The notes under the pieces are model-generated. The model was not told where the DNA came from. It did not search any database and worked only from the letters and a program-made list of their open reading frames with translations. A stretch of DNA of 64,000 nt from Streptomyces sp. PsTaAH-137 (GTDB taxonomy: Bacteria; Actinomycetota; Actinomycetes; Streptomycetales; Streptomycetaceae): positions 4,199-68,198 of the forward strand of contig NZ_QLLY01000014.1 in the NCBI RefSeq assembly GCF_003259365.1, in the 5' to 3' direction. Below, piece by piece: positions 8,165 through 20,890 of the stretch; the first letter of the stretch is position 1; each line of letters opens with the position of its first letter. The position numbers and the translations under genes were made by a program.

Positions 8165-9271
8165 TCAGCCCGCTTCCCCGGAGCGGATGGCGTCCCGCAC
8201 CTCGGTGACCCGGGCCTGTTCCTCGGCCGCGAAGCGTTCCGCGTCCAGCTTCTCCGCGATCTCCTCGTCCTGGGCCATCAGCAGGTCGAGGTTGGAGTTG
8301 CCCATCTCGAAGACGCCCATGTCCACGTACGCCTGCTGGAGCCGTTTGCCCCACAGGCCGATGTCCTTGACGCACGGGACGATCCGGGAGAACAGCAACT
8401 GGCGGAACATGGCGAGGAATTCGGACTCCTCGCTGTACTGCTCGGCCTGCGCCTTCGGGATGCCGAAGTTCTCCAGGACCTCGACCCCGCGCAGCCGGTC
8501 GCGCATCAGGTAGCAGCCCTCGATCACGAACTCCTCGCGCTCGCGCAGCTCGGCGTCGGTGAGCTGGCTGTAGTAGTCGCGCAGCGCCATGCGCCCGAAG
8601 GCGACGTGCCGGGCCTCGTCCTGCATGACGTAGGCGAGGATCTGCTTCGGCAGCGGCTTGTCGGTGGTGTCGCGGATCAGCCCGAACGCGGCGAGGGCGA
8701 GCCCCTCGATCAGCACCTGCATGCCCAGGTACGGCATGTCCCAGCGGGAGTCGCGCAGGGTGTCGCCGAGGAGTGCCTGGAGGTTGTCGTTGATGGGGTA
8801 GAGCATCCCCATCTTCTCGTGGAGGAAGCGGCCGTAGATCTCGGCGTGCCGCGCCTCGTCCATGGTCTGGGTCGCCGAGTAGAACTTGGCGTCGAGGTCC
8901 GGGACCGACTCGACGATGCGGGCCGCGCACACCATCGCGCCCTGCTCGCCGTGCAGGAACTGGCTGAACTGCCAGGACGCGTAGTGCTTGCGCAGTTCCC
9001 CCTTGTCCTTGTCGGTCATCTTGGCCCAGTACGGCGTGCCGTACAGGGACATCGACTCGTCCGGGGTACCCAGGGGGTCGTACGGATCGACCTCCAGGTC
9101 CCAGTCGATGCGTTTGGCACCGTCCCACTGCTTGTCCTTGCCCTTCTGGTACAGGGCCAGCAGACGGTCGCGTCCGTCGTCGTATTCCCAGCTGAGGCGG
9201 GCCGAACTGGCCGATGGAACCTGCCAGTTGGGCTCACCCACGGCTTCGGTGTACAGCTCATGGGTCGACAT
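8165..9271 (-). CDS. Ferritin-like diiron protein (oxidase/oxygenase-like)
   Basis: The 368-residue helical protein has two diiron-type metal motifs: DEARHAEIYGRFL (about residues 140-153) and QDEARHVAFGRMAL (about 228-241), preceded by Glu-containing helices (HGEQGAM; IEGLALAAF). That is the ExxH...ExxH pattern of ferritin-like, R2-like and acyl-desaturase-like proteins. The substrate is unknown. The ATG at 9271 was taken because the upstream extension is Pro/Arg-rich and unlike the family. It is divergent from a second diiron gene that shares the opening style (DWD..., LYDTP/LYGTP) and is probably a distant paralogue, so the two may act in one pathway. Confidence 0.78.
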   Translation of the reverse strand: MSTHELYTEAVGEPNWQVPSASSARLSWEYDDGRDRLLALYQKGKDKQWDGAKRIDWDLEVDPYDPLGTPDESMSLYGTPYWAKMTDKDKGELRKHYASWQFSQFLHGEQGAMVCAARIVESVPDLDAKFYSATQTMDEARHAEIYGRFLHEKMGMLYPINDNLQALLGDTLRDSRWDMPYLGMQVLIEGLALAAFGLIRDTTDKPLPKQILAYVMQDEARHVAFGRMALRDYYSQLTDAELREREEFVIEGCYLMRDRLRGVEVLENFGIPKAQAEQYSEESEFLAMFRQLLFSRIVPCVKDIGLWGKRLQQAYVDMGVFEMGNSNLDLLMAQDEEIAEKLDAERFAAEEQARVTEVRDAIRSGEAG

Positions 9272-9412
9272 ACCGGCAGGCTCACACGGTGGTAGACGCG
9301 CGGTCAACAAGTCGTGCGCAAGGGATTGACGCCCTTACTGACGCGCAGTCTCATAAGAGGGACGGACCGATGTGACTGGCGGTAACTCACGCACAGGGAT
9401 GGGGAGTCAGCG

Positions 9413-10351
9413 ATGACCACCGTGACTGAAGCCGACGCGCTCGAAGGGCTGCGGGACGCGCTCGGTCTGCTCAAGGACCGGGAGCAGGTGGCCGAGCGGC
9501 TGCTCGATTCCTCCGCGAAGCACTCCTTCGACCCGGACAAGGAGCTGGACTGGGACGCGCCGTTCGAGGACGGCAAGTGGTTCTGGCCGCCGGAGCTGGT
9601 CTCGCTGTACGACACCCCGCTGTGGAAGCGGATGAGCGAGGAGCAGCGGATCGAGCTGTCGAAGCACGAGGCGGCGGCGCTCGCCTCGCTCGGCATCTGG
9701 TTCGAGCTGATCCTGATGCAGTTGCTCGTCCGGCACGTCTACGACAAGGCGGCGACGAGCGCCCACGTCCGGTACGCGCTCACCGAGATCGAGGACGAGT
9801 GCCGGCACTCGAAGATGTTCGCGCGGCTGATCACGCGCGGCGGGACCCCGCACTATCCGGTGGCCCGCGTCCACCACAACCTCGGCCGGCTGTTCAAGAC
9901 GATCTCGACGACGCCGGGGTCGTTCACGGCGACGCTGCTCGGGGAGGAGATCCTCGACTGGATGCAGCGGCTGACGTTCCCGGACGAGCGGGTGCAGACG
10001 CTGATCCGGGGCGTGACCCGCATCCATGTCGTCGAGGAGGCGCGGCACGTGCGGTACGCGCGTGAGGAGCTGCGGCGCCAGATGGTGACGGCGCCGAGGT
10101 GGTCGCAGGAGTTCACGCGGCTCACCTCGGGCGAGTTCGCGCGGGTCTTCTCGGTGGCCTTCATCAACCCCGAGGTGTACGCGAACGTGGGGCTCGACCA
10201 GAAGGAGGCCATGGCCCAGGTCAAGGCGTCGGGGCACCGCCGCGAGATCATGCAGACCGGGGCGAGGCGGCTCACCGACTTCCTGGACGACATCGGCGTC
10301 CTGCGCGGCCCCGGCCGCCAGCTGTGGCGCGCCTCCGGGCTGCTGGCCTGA
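9413..10351 (+). CDS. AurF-like diiron oxygenase
   Basis: The 312-residue protein carries motifs of the AurF (p-aminobenzoate N-oxygenase) family: LSKHEAAALASLGIWFE, IEDECRHSKMFARLI (about residues 123-137) and VVEEARHVRYAREEL (about 205-219), which supply Glu/His ligands of a diiron centre. Family members oxidise amines or hydroxylate small molecules, but many actinobacterial members have no known substrate. No biosynthetic genes surround it apart from the divergent ferritin-like gene and the TetR gene downstream. About 140 bp separate it from the divergent gene, enough for two promoters; a GGGGAG ribosome-binding site precedes the ATG. Confidence 0.82.
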   Translation: MTTVTEADALEGLRDALGLLKDREQVAERLLDSSAKHSFDPDKELDWDAPFEDGKWFWPPELVSLYDTPLWKRMSEEQRIELSKHEAAALASLGIWFELILMQLLVRHVYDKAATSAHVRYALTEIEDECRHSKMFARLITRGGTPHYPVARVHHNLGRLFKTISTTPGSFTATLLGEEILDWMQRLTFPDERVQTLIRGVTRIHVVEEARHVRYAREELRRQMVTAPRWSQEFTRLTSGEFARVFSVAFINPEVYANVGLDQKEAMAQVKASGHRREIMQTGARRLTDFLDDIGVLRGPGRQLWRASGLLA

Positions 10352-10387
10352 GCCCGGTGAGACGCCGAGTGCGGATCCGGGCGGGGC

Positions 10388-10441
10388 TGGTCGCGCGGTT
10401 CCCCGCGCCCCTGAAACTTGCTCCGCTCGCCCGGGGCGGCC
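10388..10441. repeat. Dispersed palindromic repeat, copy 3
   Basis: The core GGTTCCCCGCGCCCCTGAAAC, shown here as GCGCGGTTCCCCGCGCCCCT, is followed by a partial inverted arm (CCCGGGGCGGC). It lies between the AurF-like gene and the TetR gene and could terminate the former. Confidence 0.7.
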
Positions 10442-10469
10442 ACGCCCCCGCCCCGTTACCCTGCGAAGC

Positions 10470-11195
10470 ATGACCTCGGCAACCGGTACGCCCGCCTACA
10501 AACGGCTCAGTGTCGAGGAGCGGCGGGCCCAACTCCTCGAAGCGGCGCTGTCGTTGTTCGCTCACCGGGCGCCGGAGGAGGTCTCCCTCGACGACGTGGC
10601 GGAGGCCGCCGGCGTGTCCCGCCCGCTGGTGTACCGCTACTTCCCGGGCGGCAAGCAGCAGCTCTACGAGGCCGCGCTGCGCTCGGCGGCGGACGAGCTG
10701 AAGCAGTGCTTCGCGGAGCCCGCCGAGGGCCCTCTGACGACCCGGCTCGCGCGGGCGCTCGACCGCTATCTCGCCTTCGTCGATCTGCACGACACGGGGT
10801 TCGCAGCGCTGCTCCAGGGCGGCAGCGTCGTGGAGACCTCGCGGACCACGGCGATCGTCGACGGGGTACGGCGGGCCGCGGCCGAGCACATCCTCAGCCA
10901 CCTCGCGGCCGAGGTGCCCGGCGCCCGGCTGCGGATGACGGTCCGGATGTGGATCACGGCGGTCGAGGCGGCCTCCCTCATCTGGCTCGACGAGGGCAAG
11001 GAGCCGCCGCTGGACGAGCTGCGCGACGGCCTCGTGGACCAGTTCATGGCGGTCCTCGCCGCGACTGCGGGCCGCGACCGGCAGACCGCCGACGTCGTGC
11101 GCCACGCGCTCGCCCTGGAGACCCCGGACGGGCCGGTCGGCGAGCTGGCGCGGCGGGTGCTGCACGTGGTGACCGACGCGACCCACCTGCTGTGA
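10470..11195 (+). CDS. TetR-family transcriptional regulator
   Basis: The 241-residue protein has an N-terminal TetR DNA-binding domain (about residues 15-62), with VSLDDVAEAAGVSRPLVYRYF forming the helix-turn-helix, and an all-helical C-terminal ligand/dimer domain. It is co-directional with and downstream of the AurF-like gene, separated by a repeat, so it may control the diiron pair. The ligand is unknown. TACCCT lies about 8 nt before the ATG without a ribosome-binding site, which suggests a leaderless message. Confidence 0.92.
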   Translation: MTSATGTPAYKRLSVEERRAQLLEAALSLFAHRAPEEVSLDDVAEAAGVSRPLVYRYFPGGKQQLYEAALRSAADELKQCFAEPAEGPLTTRLARALDRYLAFVDLHDTGFAALLQGGSVVETSRTTAIVDGVRRAAAEHILSHLAAEVPGARLRMTVRMWITAVEAASLIWLDEGKEPPLDELRDGLVDQFMAVLAATAGRDRQTADVVRHALALETPDGPVGELARRVLHVVTDATHLL

Positions 11196-11223
11196 CCGGG
11201 CGGGGCATGCGTTACTGGTAGGC

Positions 11224-11520
11224 GTGAAGAGCGAAGACATCCCCTTTGCCGGCGGCCCCCTCGACGGCCGCAGCCTGCCGGTCCTCGTCACCGCCACCGG
11301 CAATCCGCCCAAGGTGTACCGGGTGCCGGTGCCGGACCCGGACGGCGGGCCCGACACCGTCCTCGTCTATGTGCGCGAGCCCGTGCCCGACGGGCGGGCG
11401 GTGCGGCTGGTGCAGAAGTGGCGGTACGCGTTCGCGCCGGACGGGAAGGTGGAGCGCTCGGTGAAGTGGCCCTGGACGAAGAAGCCCCGGCCGGCGCAGG
11501 ACCCGCAGGACCCCGCGTAA
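11224..11520 (+). CDS. Small protein of unknown function
   Basis: This 98-residue hydrophilic protein uses a GTG start. It begins DIPFAGGPLDGRSLPVLV, with later strands YRVPVPDPDGG and VLVYVREPVPDGRAVRLVQKWRY, which predict a small beta-rich fold, and ends in a basic Pro-rich tail. Family members starting PFxGGPLDG are scattered in actinobacteria and phages without known function. It follows the TetR gene by 28 bp and may be co-transcribed with it. Confidence 0.65.
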   Translation: MKSEDIPFAGGPLDGRSLPVLVTATGNPPKVYRVPVPDPDGGPDTVLVYVREPVPDGRAVRLVQKWRYAFAPDGKVERSVKWPWTKKPRPAQDPQDPA

Positions 11521-11655
11521 AGGCGGCTCGCCGGGCGCCCCCTCAAGGGGTGGTGTGGTTGGGCCGATCCGCGCAGCCCTCCGGGCGGACGAGGTGGCTG
11601 TCTGTTGATGTTCACGGTGCGGGCCGGCACCGGGGCCGCCCGCACCGGAGGTGAC

Positions 11656-12791
11656 ATGGTGTCAGGCAGTGTGGTGCGGTGGGTGTGCACGGCGGCCGTG
11701 GCGGGGGCGCTGCTGTCCCCCTCCACCGCGGGCGCGGCGCCCGCCCCCGGCGGAGACCGCTCCGTGGCGGACCTCCTGACGGACCTTCAGGGCCTGTACC
11801 GGCAGGCCGAGGAGGCCACGGAGACGTACAACGCGACGGCCGAGCAGCTCAAGGAGCGCCGCAAGGCCGCCGACGACCTGTCCGGCAAGCTGGCCGCCGC
11901 GCGGGGCGCGCTGTACGACAGCCGGGTGGCGGCGGGGCGACTGGCCCGCCAGCAGTACCAGGGGCGCAGCGAGATCTCTCCGTATGTGCGGCTGCTGCTG
12001 GCCCGTGATCCGGAGCACGCCATCGACCAGGGCCATGTGCTGCGACGGGCCGCGCGCGAGCAGGAGGCGACCGTCGACCGGCTCGTGGGCAGCGAGAAGA
12101 AGGCCGACGCGGTGGCGACGAGGGCGCGGGCCGCGCTGGACGAGGAGTTGCAGCTCGCAGCCCGGCAGAAGAAGGAACGGGACGCGGTGCAGGCCCGGCT
12201 GAAGCAGGTCGAGGAGCTGCTCGCGTCGCTGACGGCCGACCAGCTCAGCGAGATGGCCCGCCTGGAGGACGCCGGGATGGCGGACGCGCAGCGGACGTTC
12301 ATGGCGTCGGGGGCGCTCAGTTCGGTGGGCCGCTCGCCGTCGAAGGCCGGGGACGCGGCGCTCGCGTACGCCGTGCGGCAGATCGGTAAGCCGTACGTGT
12401 GGGGCGCCGAGGGCCCGTCCTCGTACGACTGCTCCGGGCTCACCTCGCAGGCGTGGGCGCACGCGGGGCGGCCGGTCCCCCGCACCTCGCAGGAGCAGTG
12501 GGCGACGCTGCCGAAGGTGCCGCTGTCGGAGCTGCGGCCCGGGGACCTGGTCGTGTACTTCCCCAAGGCGACCCACGTGGCGATGTATCTCGGCGACGGC
12601 ATGGTGGTGCAGGCGCCACGGCCCGGGGCCACGGTGAAGGTCTCCCCCATCGCCGCGAACCCCCTGCTGGGGGCGGTGCGACCGGATCCCGGTGCCGCCG
12701 CGATGACCGGGTACCGGGCACCGGAGCTGCCGCCGGACGCGATGACGGGCGGCGACGCCGGGTACGCCGCGGCGGGCGCCCCGGCCTCGGA

Positions 12792-12795
<4 letters not shown>
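11656..12795 (+). CDS. Secreted NlpC/P60 peptidoglycan endopeptidase (RipA/RipC type)
   Basis: The 379-residue precursor has a signal peptide (cleavage near AGA-AP, about residue 28). A long alpha-helical coiled-coil region (about 35-215) follows, then a C-terminal NlpC/P60 domain. Catalytic residues are Cys259 in YDCSGLTSQAW and His307 in THVAMYLGDG, with the third polar residue expected soon after. Such enzymes cut the D-Glu-mDAP bond of stem peptides during growth and division. The coiled coil usually controls activity by FtsEX-like partners or autoinhibition. The ATG at 11656 has GAGGTG upstream. The last 4 bp overlap the convergent P-type ATPase gene. Confidence 0.9.
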
Positions 12796-17213
<4,418 letters not shown>

Positions 17214-17397
17214 CGTGCGGCCCACCTTCCCCCGGCCGCAGGGCCTGGAGGTAGGTATCGTCCCGCACGGCCGCCCCCGGGGCACGGCTTCATTCCGGCC
17301 GTCCGGCCCCGAGCGGCCGGGCGAACCGGAATGCGGGTGTGAGCCGGGCGGGCGGGGGTACGCACACCGCTCTCAGGCAACGAGACTTGGAGCTGTC

Positions 17398-17799
17398 ATG
17401 CCCACTCAAGCCAAGAGCAAGAAGGAAGCCGTCGAGCCCCGGAAGACCTCCTCGCCCGAGGAGCCGGAGCGGGTCCGGGCCCACGAGAGCGAGCAGCATC
17501 TGGTGGTCCACACGCTGAACGCCACCCTGCCCATCCCGTACTTCACCCCGGGTGACCTGGCGAACAACACGCGGACCGTCACCGGCTGGCTGCCCTCGCC
17601 GGGGCCGGCGAAGGACCTGGTCTACTACGGCGGCCTGGGCGCCCTCGCGGTGGCCGGCGCCCTGGAGTGGCCGGTGGCGCTGGCCGTCGCCGGGGCCACC
17701 TGGGTCATCCGGAGCAGGCAGGAAGGCCGTACCGGGCACCCGGGGGTCGCCCACGAACCGGAAGGTGTGTCAGGCGGTCGCGGTAGCGGCCTGTCGTGA
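17398..17799 (+). CDS. Small membrane-associated protein of unknown function
   Basis: This 133-residue protein has a charged N-terminal third (many Lys, Glu and Arg) and one hydrophobic hairpin or TM region (about residues 74-102, GGLGALAVAGALEWPVALAV). A short hydrophilic tail follows. The ATG at 17398 has GGAG 5-8 nt upstream. It is divergent from the P-type ATPase, 184 bp away, and its stop lies inside the 3' end of the small convergent gene. No family function is recognised. Confidence 0.7.
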   Translation: MPTQAKSKKEAVEPRKTSSPEEPERVRAHESEQHLVVHTLNATLPIPYFTPGDLANNTRTVTGWLPSPGPAKDLVYYGGLGALAVAGALEWPVALAVAGATWVIRSRQEGRTGHPGVAHEPEGVSGGRGSGLS

Positions 17800-17901
17800 G
17801 CGCGCGTACGCCGCGTACAGCTCATGGACGACACGGGCGAAGAACGCCTCGGCCAGCATCATCCCGACCTTCACCAGCACGGCCTGCACAAAACTGCCCA
17901 T
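17770..17901 (-). CDS. 43-residue amphipathic small protein
   Basis: This short gene encodes MGSFVQAVLVKVGMMLAEAF and then ARVVHELYAAYARSRQ, a near-continuous amphipathic or membrane helix with Arg near the C-terminus. AGGAGAG lies 8 nt before its ATG, which argues for real translation. It overlaps the 3' end of the plus-strand small membrane protein gene by 30 bp. The two neighbours could form a small toxin-like or regulatory pair with the pump, but that is speculation. Confidence 0.6.
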   Translation of the reverse strand: MGSFVQAVLVKVGMMLAEAFFARVVHELYAAYARSRQAATATA

Positions 17902-18032
17902 GGGGATCACTCTCCTGTTCACCGGCCCCTGTCCGGTCCTGTCACCGTTGCGTGCGCCTCCTTTGCCCGCTGGACGCGGAGCGCAACCGACGGCGGGACG
18001 AACGGGGGACGGCCCCGGGGTGAGGACACGGA

Positions 18033-18071
18033 GCCGCCCGCGGTCCGTCTCGGAGACGGTCCGCGGGCGGC
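18033..18071 (-). terminator. Long hairpin terminator of the conservon/monooxygenase operon
   Basis: Two 19-bp arms (18033-18051 and 18053-18071) are complementary with a single mismatch. They lie 19 bp beyond the stop of the flavin monooxygenase gene. There is no U-tract, as is usual for Streptomyces terminators. Confidence 0.75.
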
Positions 18072-18089
18072 CGGTGCCGGAGGGCGGGG

Positions 18090-19346
18090 TCAGGCTCCGC
18101 TGACCGACGCCAGGTAGGCGTTCGTCTTCTCGGGCTCGTAGAAGAAGTTCTCGAAGTCCGCCGGGTTGTTGAAGCCGTTCGCGAAGCGGTCGGCGACGGG
18201 CTGGAGCTGGCCGGCCGCGCCGATCAGGTTGAGGACGTGCTCCGGCGGGGCCTGGAGCATGGTGTTCGTCCACTTGGTGACGTGCTGGGCGGTGTCCCAG
18301 TAGCGGTCGAAGGTGGCCTGCATCCACTCCTCGTCGAACGGCTTGTCGCCATGCTCGACGATGGCGGCGAGGTACGCGGCCGCGCACTTGGACGCCGAGT
18401 TGGAGCCCTGGCCGGTGATCGGGTCGTTGGCGACGACCACGTCGGCGACGCCGAGGACCGCGCCGCCGCCGGGCAGCCGCCCGATCGGGTTGCGCACGGT
18501 CGGGGCGTAGCGGCCGGCGAGCGTGCCGTTGGCGTCGGTCAGTTCGACCTTGGTGGCGCGCGCGTACTCCCAGGGCGTGAACTTCTCCATCAGCTCCAGG
18601 GTGAGCGCCAGGTGCTCGGAGGGGTCCTTGACGCCCTGGAACGCGTCCAGCGGGCCGCCGGGGATGCCCTCCCAGAAGAGGATGTCGGCGCGGCCGGACG
18701 TGGTGAGCGTCGGCATGACGAACAGCTCGCCGACGCCGGGGACCAGGTTGCAGCGGACCGCGTCGAAGTCGGGGTGCTCGGGGCGGACACCCATGCCGTG
18801 GACGTAGGCGACGGCGAGCGCGCGCTGCGGCTCGGTGTACGGGGAGCGGGACGCGTCCCGGCCGAACATCGAGACCAGTTCGCCCTTGCCTGCCGAGACC
18901 AGCACCAGGTCGTAGGTGCGGGAGAAGTAGTCCAGGTCGGAGACGGCCGCGCCGTGGATGACGAGCTGGCCGCCGCGCTGGGCGAAGGTCTCCATCCAGC
19001 CGGCCATCTTCACGCGCTGGTCGACCGACTGGGCGTAGCCGTCGAGCGTGCCGACCCAGTCGATGGCGCGCTGGGTGGGGCCCGGGTCGTGCGAGCCGGG
19101 GGCGGCGACGGAGACGCCGAGGCCCTCGATCTTCGGGGCCTGCGACTCCCAGAAGTTGAGCTGCAGATCGCGCTCGTGCTGGAGCGCGGTGTGGAACATG
19201 CACTGCGTCGACATGACCCGGCCCGAGCGGATCTCGTCGGCGGTGCGGTTGGACATCAGCGTGACCTCGTAGCCCTGGGTCTGGAGACCGAGGGCGAGCT
19301 GGAGACCGGACTGGCCGGCTCCGACGACGAGTATCTTCCGTGACAT
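18090..19346 (-). CDS. Styrene/indole monooxygenase-type FAD-dependent oxygenase
   Basis: The 418-residue flavoprotein has an N-terminal Rossmann motif VVGAGQSGLQLALGL (about residues 6-20) and the StyA-like layout in which QCMFHTALQHERDLQLNFW binds the substrate side. A late FAD-contact GD-like segment reads VVVANDPITGQGSNSAS (about 315). StyA-type enzymes are external two-component monooxygenases needing a flavin reductase, and none is encoded here. It follows the conservon GTPase gene by 41 bp on the same strand and ends at a strong hairpin, so it is probably co-transcribed. Conservons often have such oxygenase or P450 neighbours. The substrate is unknown. Confidence 0.85.
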   Translation of the reverse strand: MSRKILVVGAGQSGLQLALGLQTQGYEVTLMSNRTADEIRSGRVMSTQCMFHTALQHERDLQLNFWESQAPKIEGLGVSVAAPGSHDPGPTQRAIDWVGTLDGYAQSVDQRVKMAGWMETFAQRGGQLVIHGAAVSDLDYFSRTYDLVLVSAGKGELVSMFGRDASRSPYTEPQRALAVAYVHGMGVRPEHPDFDAVRCNLVPGVGELFVMPTLTTSGRADILFWEGIPGGPLDAFQGVKDPSEHLALTLELMEKFTPWEYARATKVELTDANGTLAGRYAPTVRNPIGRLPGGGAVLGVADVVVANDPITGQGSNSASKCAAAYLAAIVEHGDKPFDEEWMQATFDRYWDTAQHVTKWTNTMLQAPPEHVLNLIGAAGQLQPVADRFANGFNNPADFENFFYEPEKTNAYLASVSGA

Positions 19347-19387
19347 GGAATGCCTCTAACTGGGTTACGGGTATGAGGAGTTGCGCG

Positions 19388-20005
19388 TTACGCGGGGGTG
19401 GCGTCCAGGGCGTGTCCGACCAGGGACAGCAGCGTCTCGATCACCGAGATCCGGCGGCGCGCGTCCATGATCAGGACCGGTACGTGCGGCGGCACGGTCA
19501 GCGCCTCGCGGACGTCGGCCTCCTCGAACTCCTCTGATCCTTCGAAGTGGTTGACGGCGACGACGTACGGCAGGCCGCAGCTCTCGAAGTAGTCGAGGGC
19601 GGCGAAGCAGTCCGAGAGCCGGCGGGTGTCGGCCAGGACCACGGCGCCTATCGCGCCGCGCACCAGGTCGTCCCACATGAACCAGAACCGCTGCTGGCCC
19701 GGGGTGCCGAAGAGGTAGAGCACCAGGTCGTCGTCGAGCGTGATGCGGCCGAAGTCCATGGCGACCGTGGTGGTCGTCTTGTCCGGCGTCGCCGTCAGAT
19801 CGTCCGTGCCCTCGCTCGCCTGGGTCATCAGCGCCTCCGTCTGGAGGGGCTGGATCTCCGAGACGGCGGTCACCATCGTCGTCTTGCCGACCCCGAAGCC
19901 GCCCGCGATCACGATCTTCGTCGCGATCGGGGCCCGCGTTCGGTCCGTCTGCCAAGCCTGCACCTGCTCCTCGTCGTCGAGGAGTTCAGAGACGGCGGAG
20001 TCCAC
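19388..20005 (-). CDS. Conservon small GTPase (CvnD-type)
   Basis: The 205-residue Ras-like, MglA-related ATP/GTP-binding protein has P-loop GGFGVGKTT (about residues 35-43), a switch region rich in Thr (DKTTTTVAMDFG) and the G3-like FGTPGQQRFWFMWDDL. G4 is AVNHF rather than NKxD, as is usual for conservon GTPases. In conservons it acts at the membrane with the kinase, roadblock and DUF742 proteins, in a complex likened to a eukaryotic receptor-coupled G protein. The start lies within the 3' end of the DUF742 gene (20-bp overlap). Confidence 0.9.
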   Translation of the reverse strand: MDSAVSELLDDEEQVQAWQTDRTRAPIATKIVIAGGFGVGKTTMVTAVSEIQPLQTEALMTQASEGTDDLTATPDKTTTTVAMDFGRITLDDDLVLYLFGTPGQQRFWFMWDDLVRGAIGAVVLADTRRLSDCFAALDYFESCGLPYVVAVNHFEGSEEFEEADVREALTVPPHVPVLIMDARRRISVIETLLSLVGHALDATPA

Positions 20006-20402
20006 TCAGCACCCTTTCGAGCAGCGCGCGGTCCGGCTGGCCCGGGCCGTGACCGGTTCCGTACACACGGATCTTTCCCTGGTCGGCGAGGTCGCTCAGC
20101 AGTACGCGGACCACGCCCAGGGGCATCTTGAGAAGCGCGGCGATCTCGGCGACCGTGCGCATGCGGCGGCACAGTTCGACGATGGCGCGCATTTCCGGCA
20201 TCACTCCCGCGAGCGTGCCCTTGCCCAGTTCGAGCCGCTCGTCGGGGGCCTCCAGCGCGGCCACGAAGGTCTCCACGAGGAGGACGTGGCCGAAGCGGGT
20301 GCGGCCGCCGGTGAGCGAGTAGGGCCGGACGCGGGCGGGTCTGCGGTCGCCGCCGCGCTTGGGGAGTTTGTTCGGGGTCGAGCTCGTACTGCCGGGGGTC
20401 AT
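19986..20402 (-). CDS. DUF742 family conservon protein (CvnC-type)
   Basis: This 138-residue protein opens with a basic, Pro/Ser-rich tail followed by RVRPYSLTGGRTRF, the DUF742 signature. A winged-helix-like segment follows (IVELCRRMRTVAEIAALLKM). The C-terminus reads DLADQGKIRVYG..., typical of the family. CvnC proteins bind the other conservon subunits. Both ends overlap neighbours: the ATG overlaps the roadblock stop by 4 bp and the stop lies inside the GTPase gene, so translation is coupled. Confidence 0.9.
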   Translation of the reverse strand: MTPGSTSSTPNKLPKRGGDRRPARVRPYSLTGGRTRFGHVLLVETFVAALEAPDERLELGKGTLAGVMPEMRAIVELCRRMRTVAEIAALLKMPLGVVRVLLSDLADQGKIRVYGTGHGPGQPDRALLERVLSGLRRL

Positions 20403-20890
20403 CGGGTGCTCTCCATCGACTGGCGCAGCTCGCTGCGGAGTTCGGGCGTCAGGACGTGCCCGGCACGTCCGACGAAGAGCGCCATGTGGTACGCGATGAC
20501 GCTCATGTCGCAGTCCGGGGTGGCGTGCACGCCCAGCAGCGATCCGTCGCTGATGGACATGACGAAGAGGCTGCCCTCCTCCATCGCGACCATCGTCTGC
20601 TTGACGCCTCCGCCGTCCATCAGCTTGGCGGCGCCGATGGTGAGGCTGCCGACGCCGGACACGATGGTGGCCAGGTCGGCGCTGGAGCCCTTGGGGCCGC
20701 CGCTGTGGTCGCTGGGAGTCTCGGTGTTCCTTCCCGGGTCGGACGAGAGCAGGAGCAGCCCGTCGGACGAGACGACCGCGACCGAGAGGAGCCCTGGCAC
20801 CTCCTCGACCAGGTTGGTCAGCAGCCAGTGCAGATTGCGTGCTTCGCTGCTCAGTGCAGAGTTGTTGAGTGCAGGGGTGGGCGCAGTCAA
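20399..20890 (-). CDS. Roadblock/LC7 domain conservon protein (CvnB-type)
   Basis: The 163-residue protein contains a roadblock/LC7 fold: LHWLLTNLVEEVPGLLSVAVVS (helix then strand), LATIVSGVGSLTIGAAKLM and a closing VIAYHMALFVGRAG. Roadblock proteins act as GTPase partners; MglB, for example, is a GTPase-activating protein. The region at about residues 50-68 is an inserted polar loop. It overlaps the kinase gene by 4 bp (ATGA-type). Confidence 0.9.
   Translation of the reverse strand: MTAPTPALNNSALSSEARNLHWLLTNLVEEVPGLLSVAVVSSDGLLLLSSDPGRNTETPSDHSGGPKGSSADLATIVSGVGSLTIGAAKLMDGGGVKQTMVAMEEGSLFVMSISDGSLLGVHATPDCDMSVIAYHMALFVGRAGHVLTPELRSELRQSMESTR

Noticed and set aside
9413..11195. AurF-like gene considered as part of a natural-product cluster
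   Set aside because: No synthase, ligase, transporter or other tailoring genes are adjacent; only a ferritin-like gene and a TetR gene.
17398..17901. The two small convergent genes considered as a type II toxin-antitoxin pair
   Set aside because: They are convergent rather than in one operon, and neither resembles known toxins or antitoxins.
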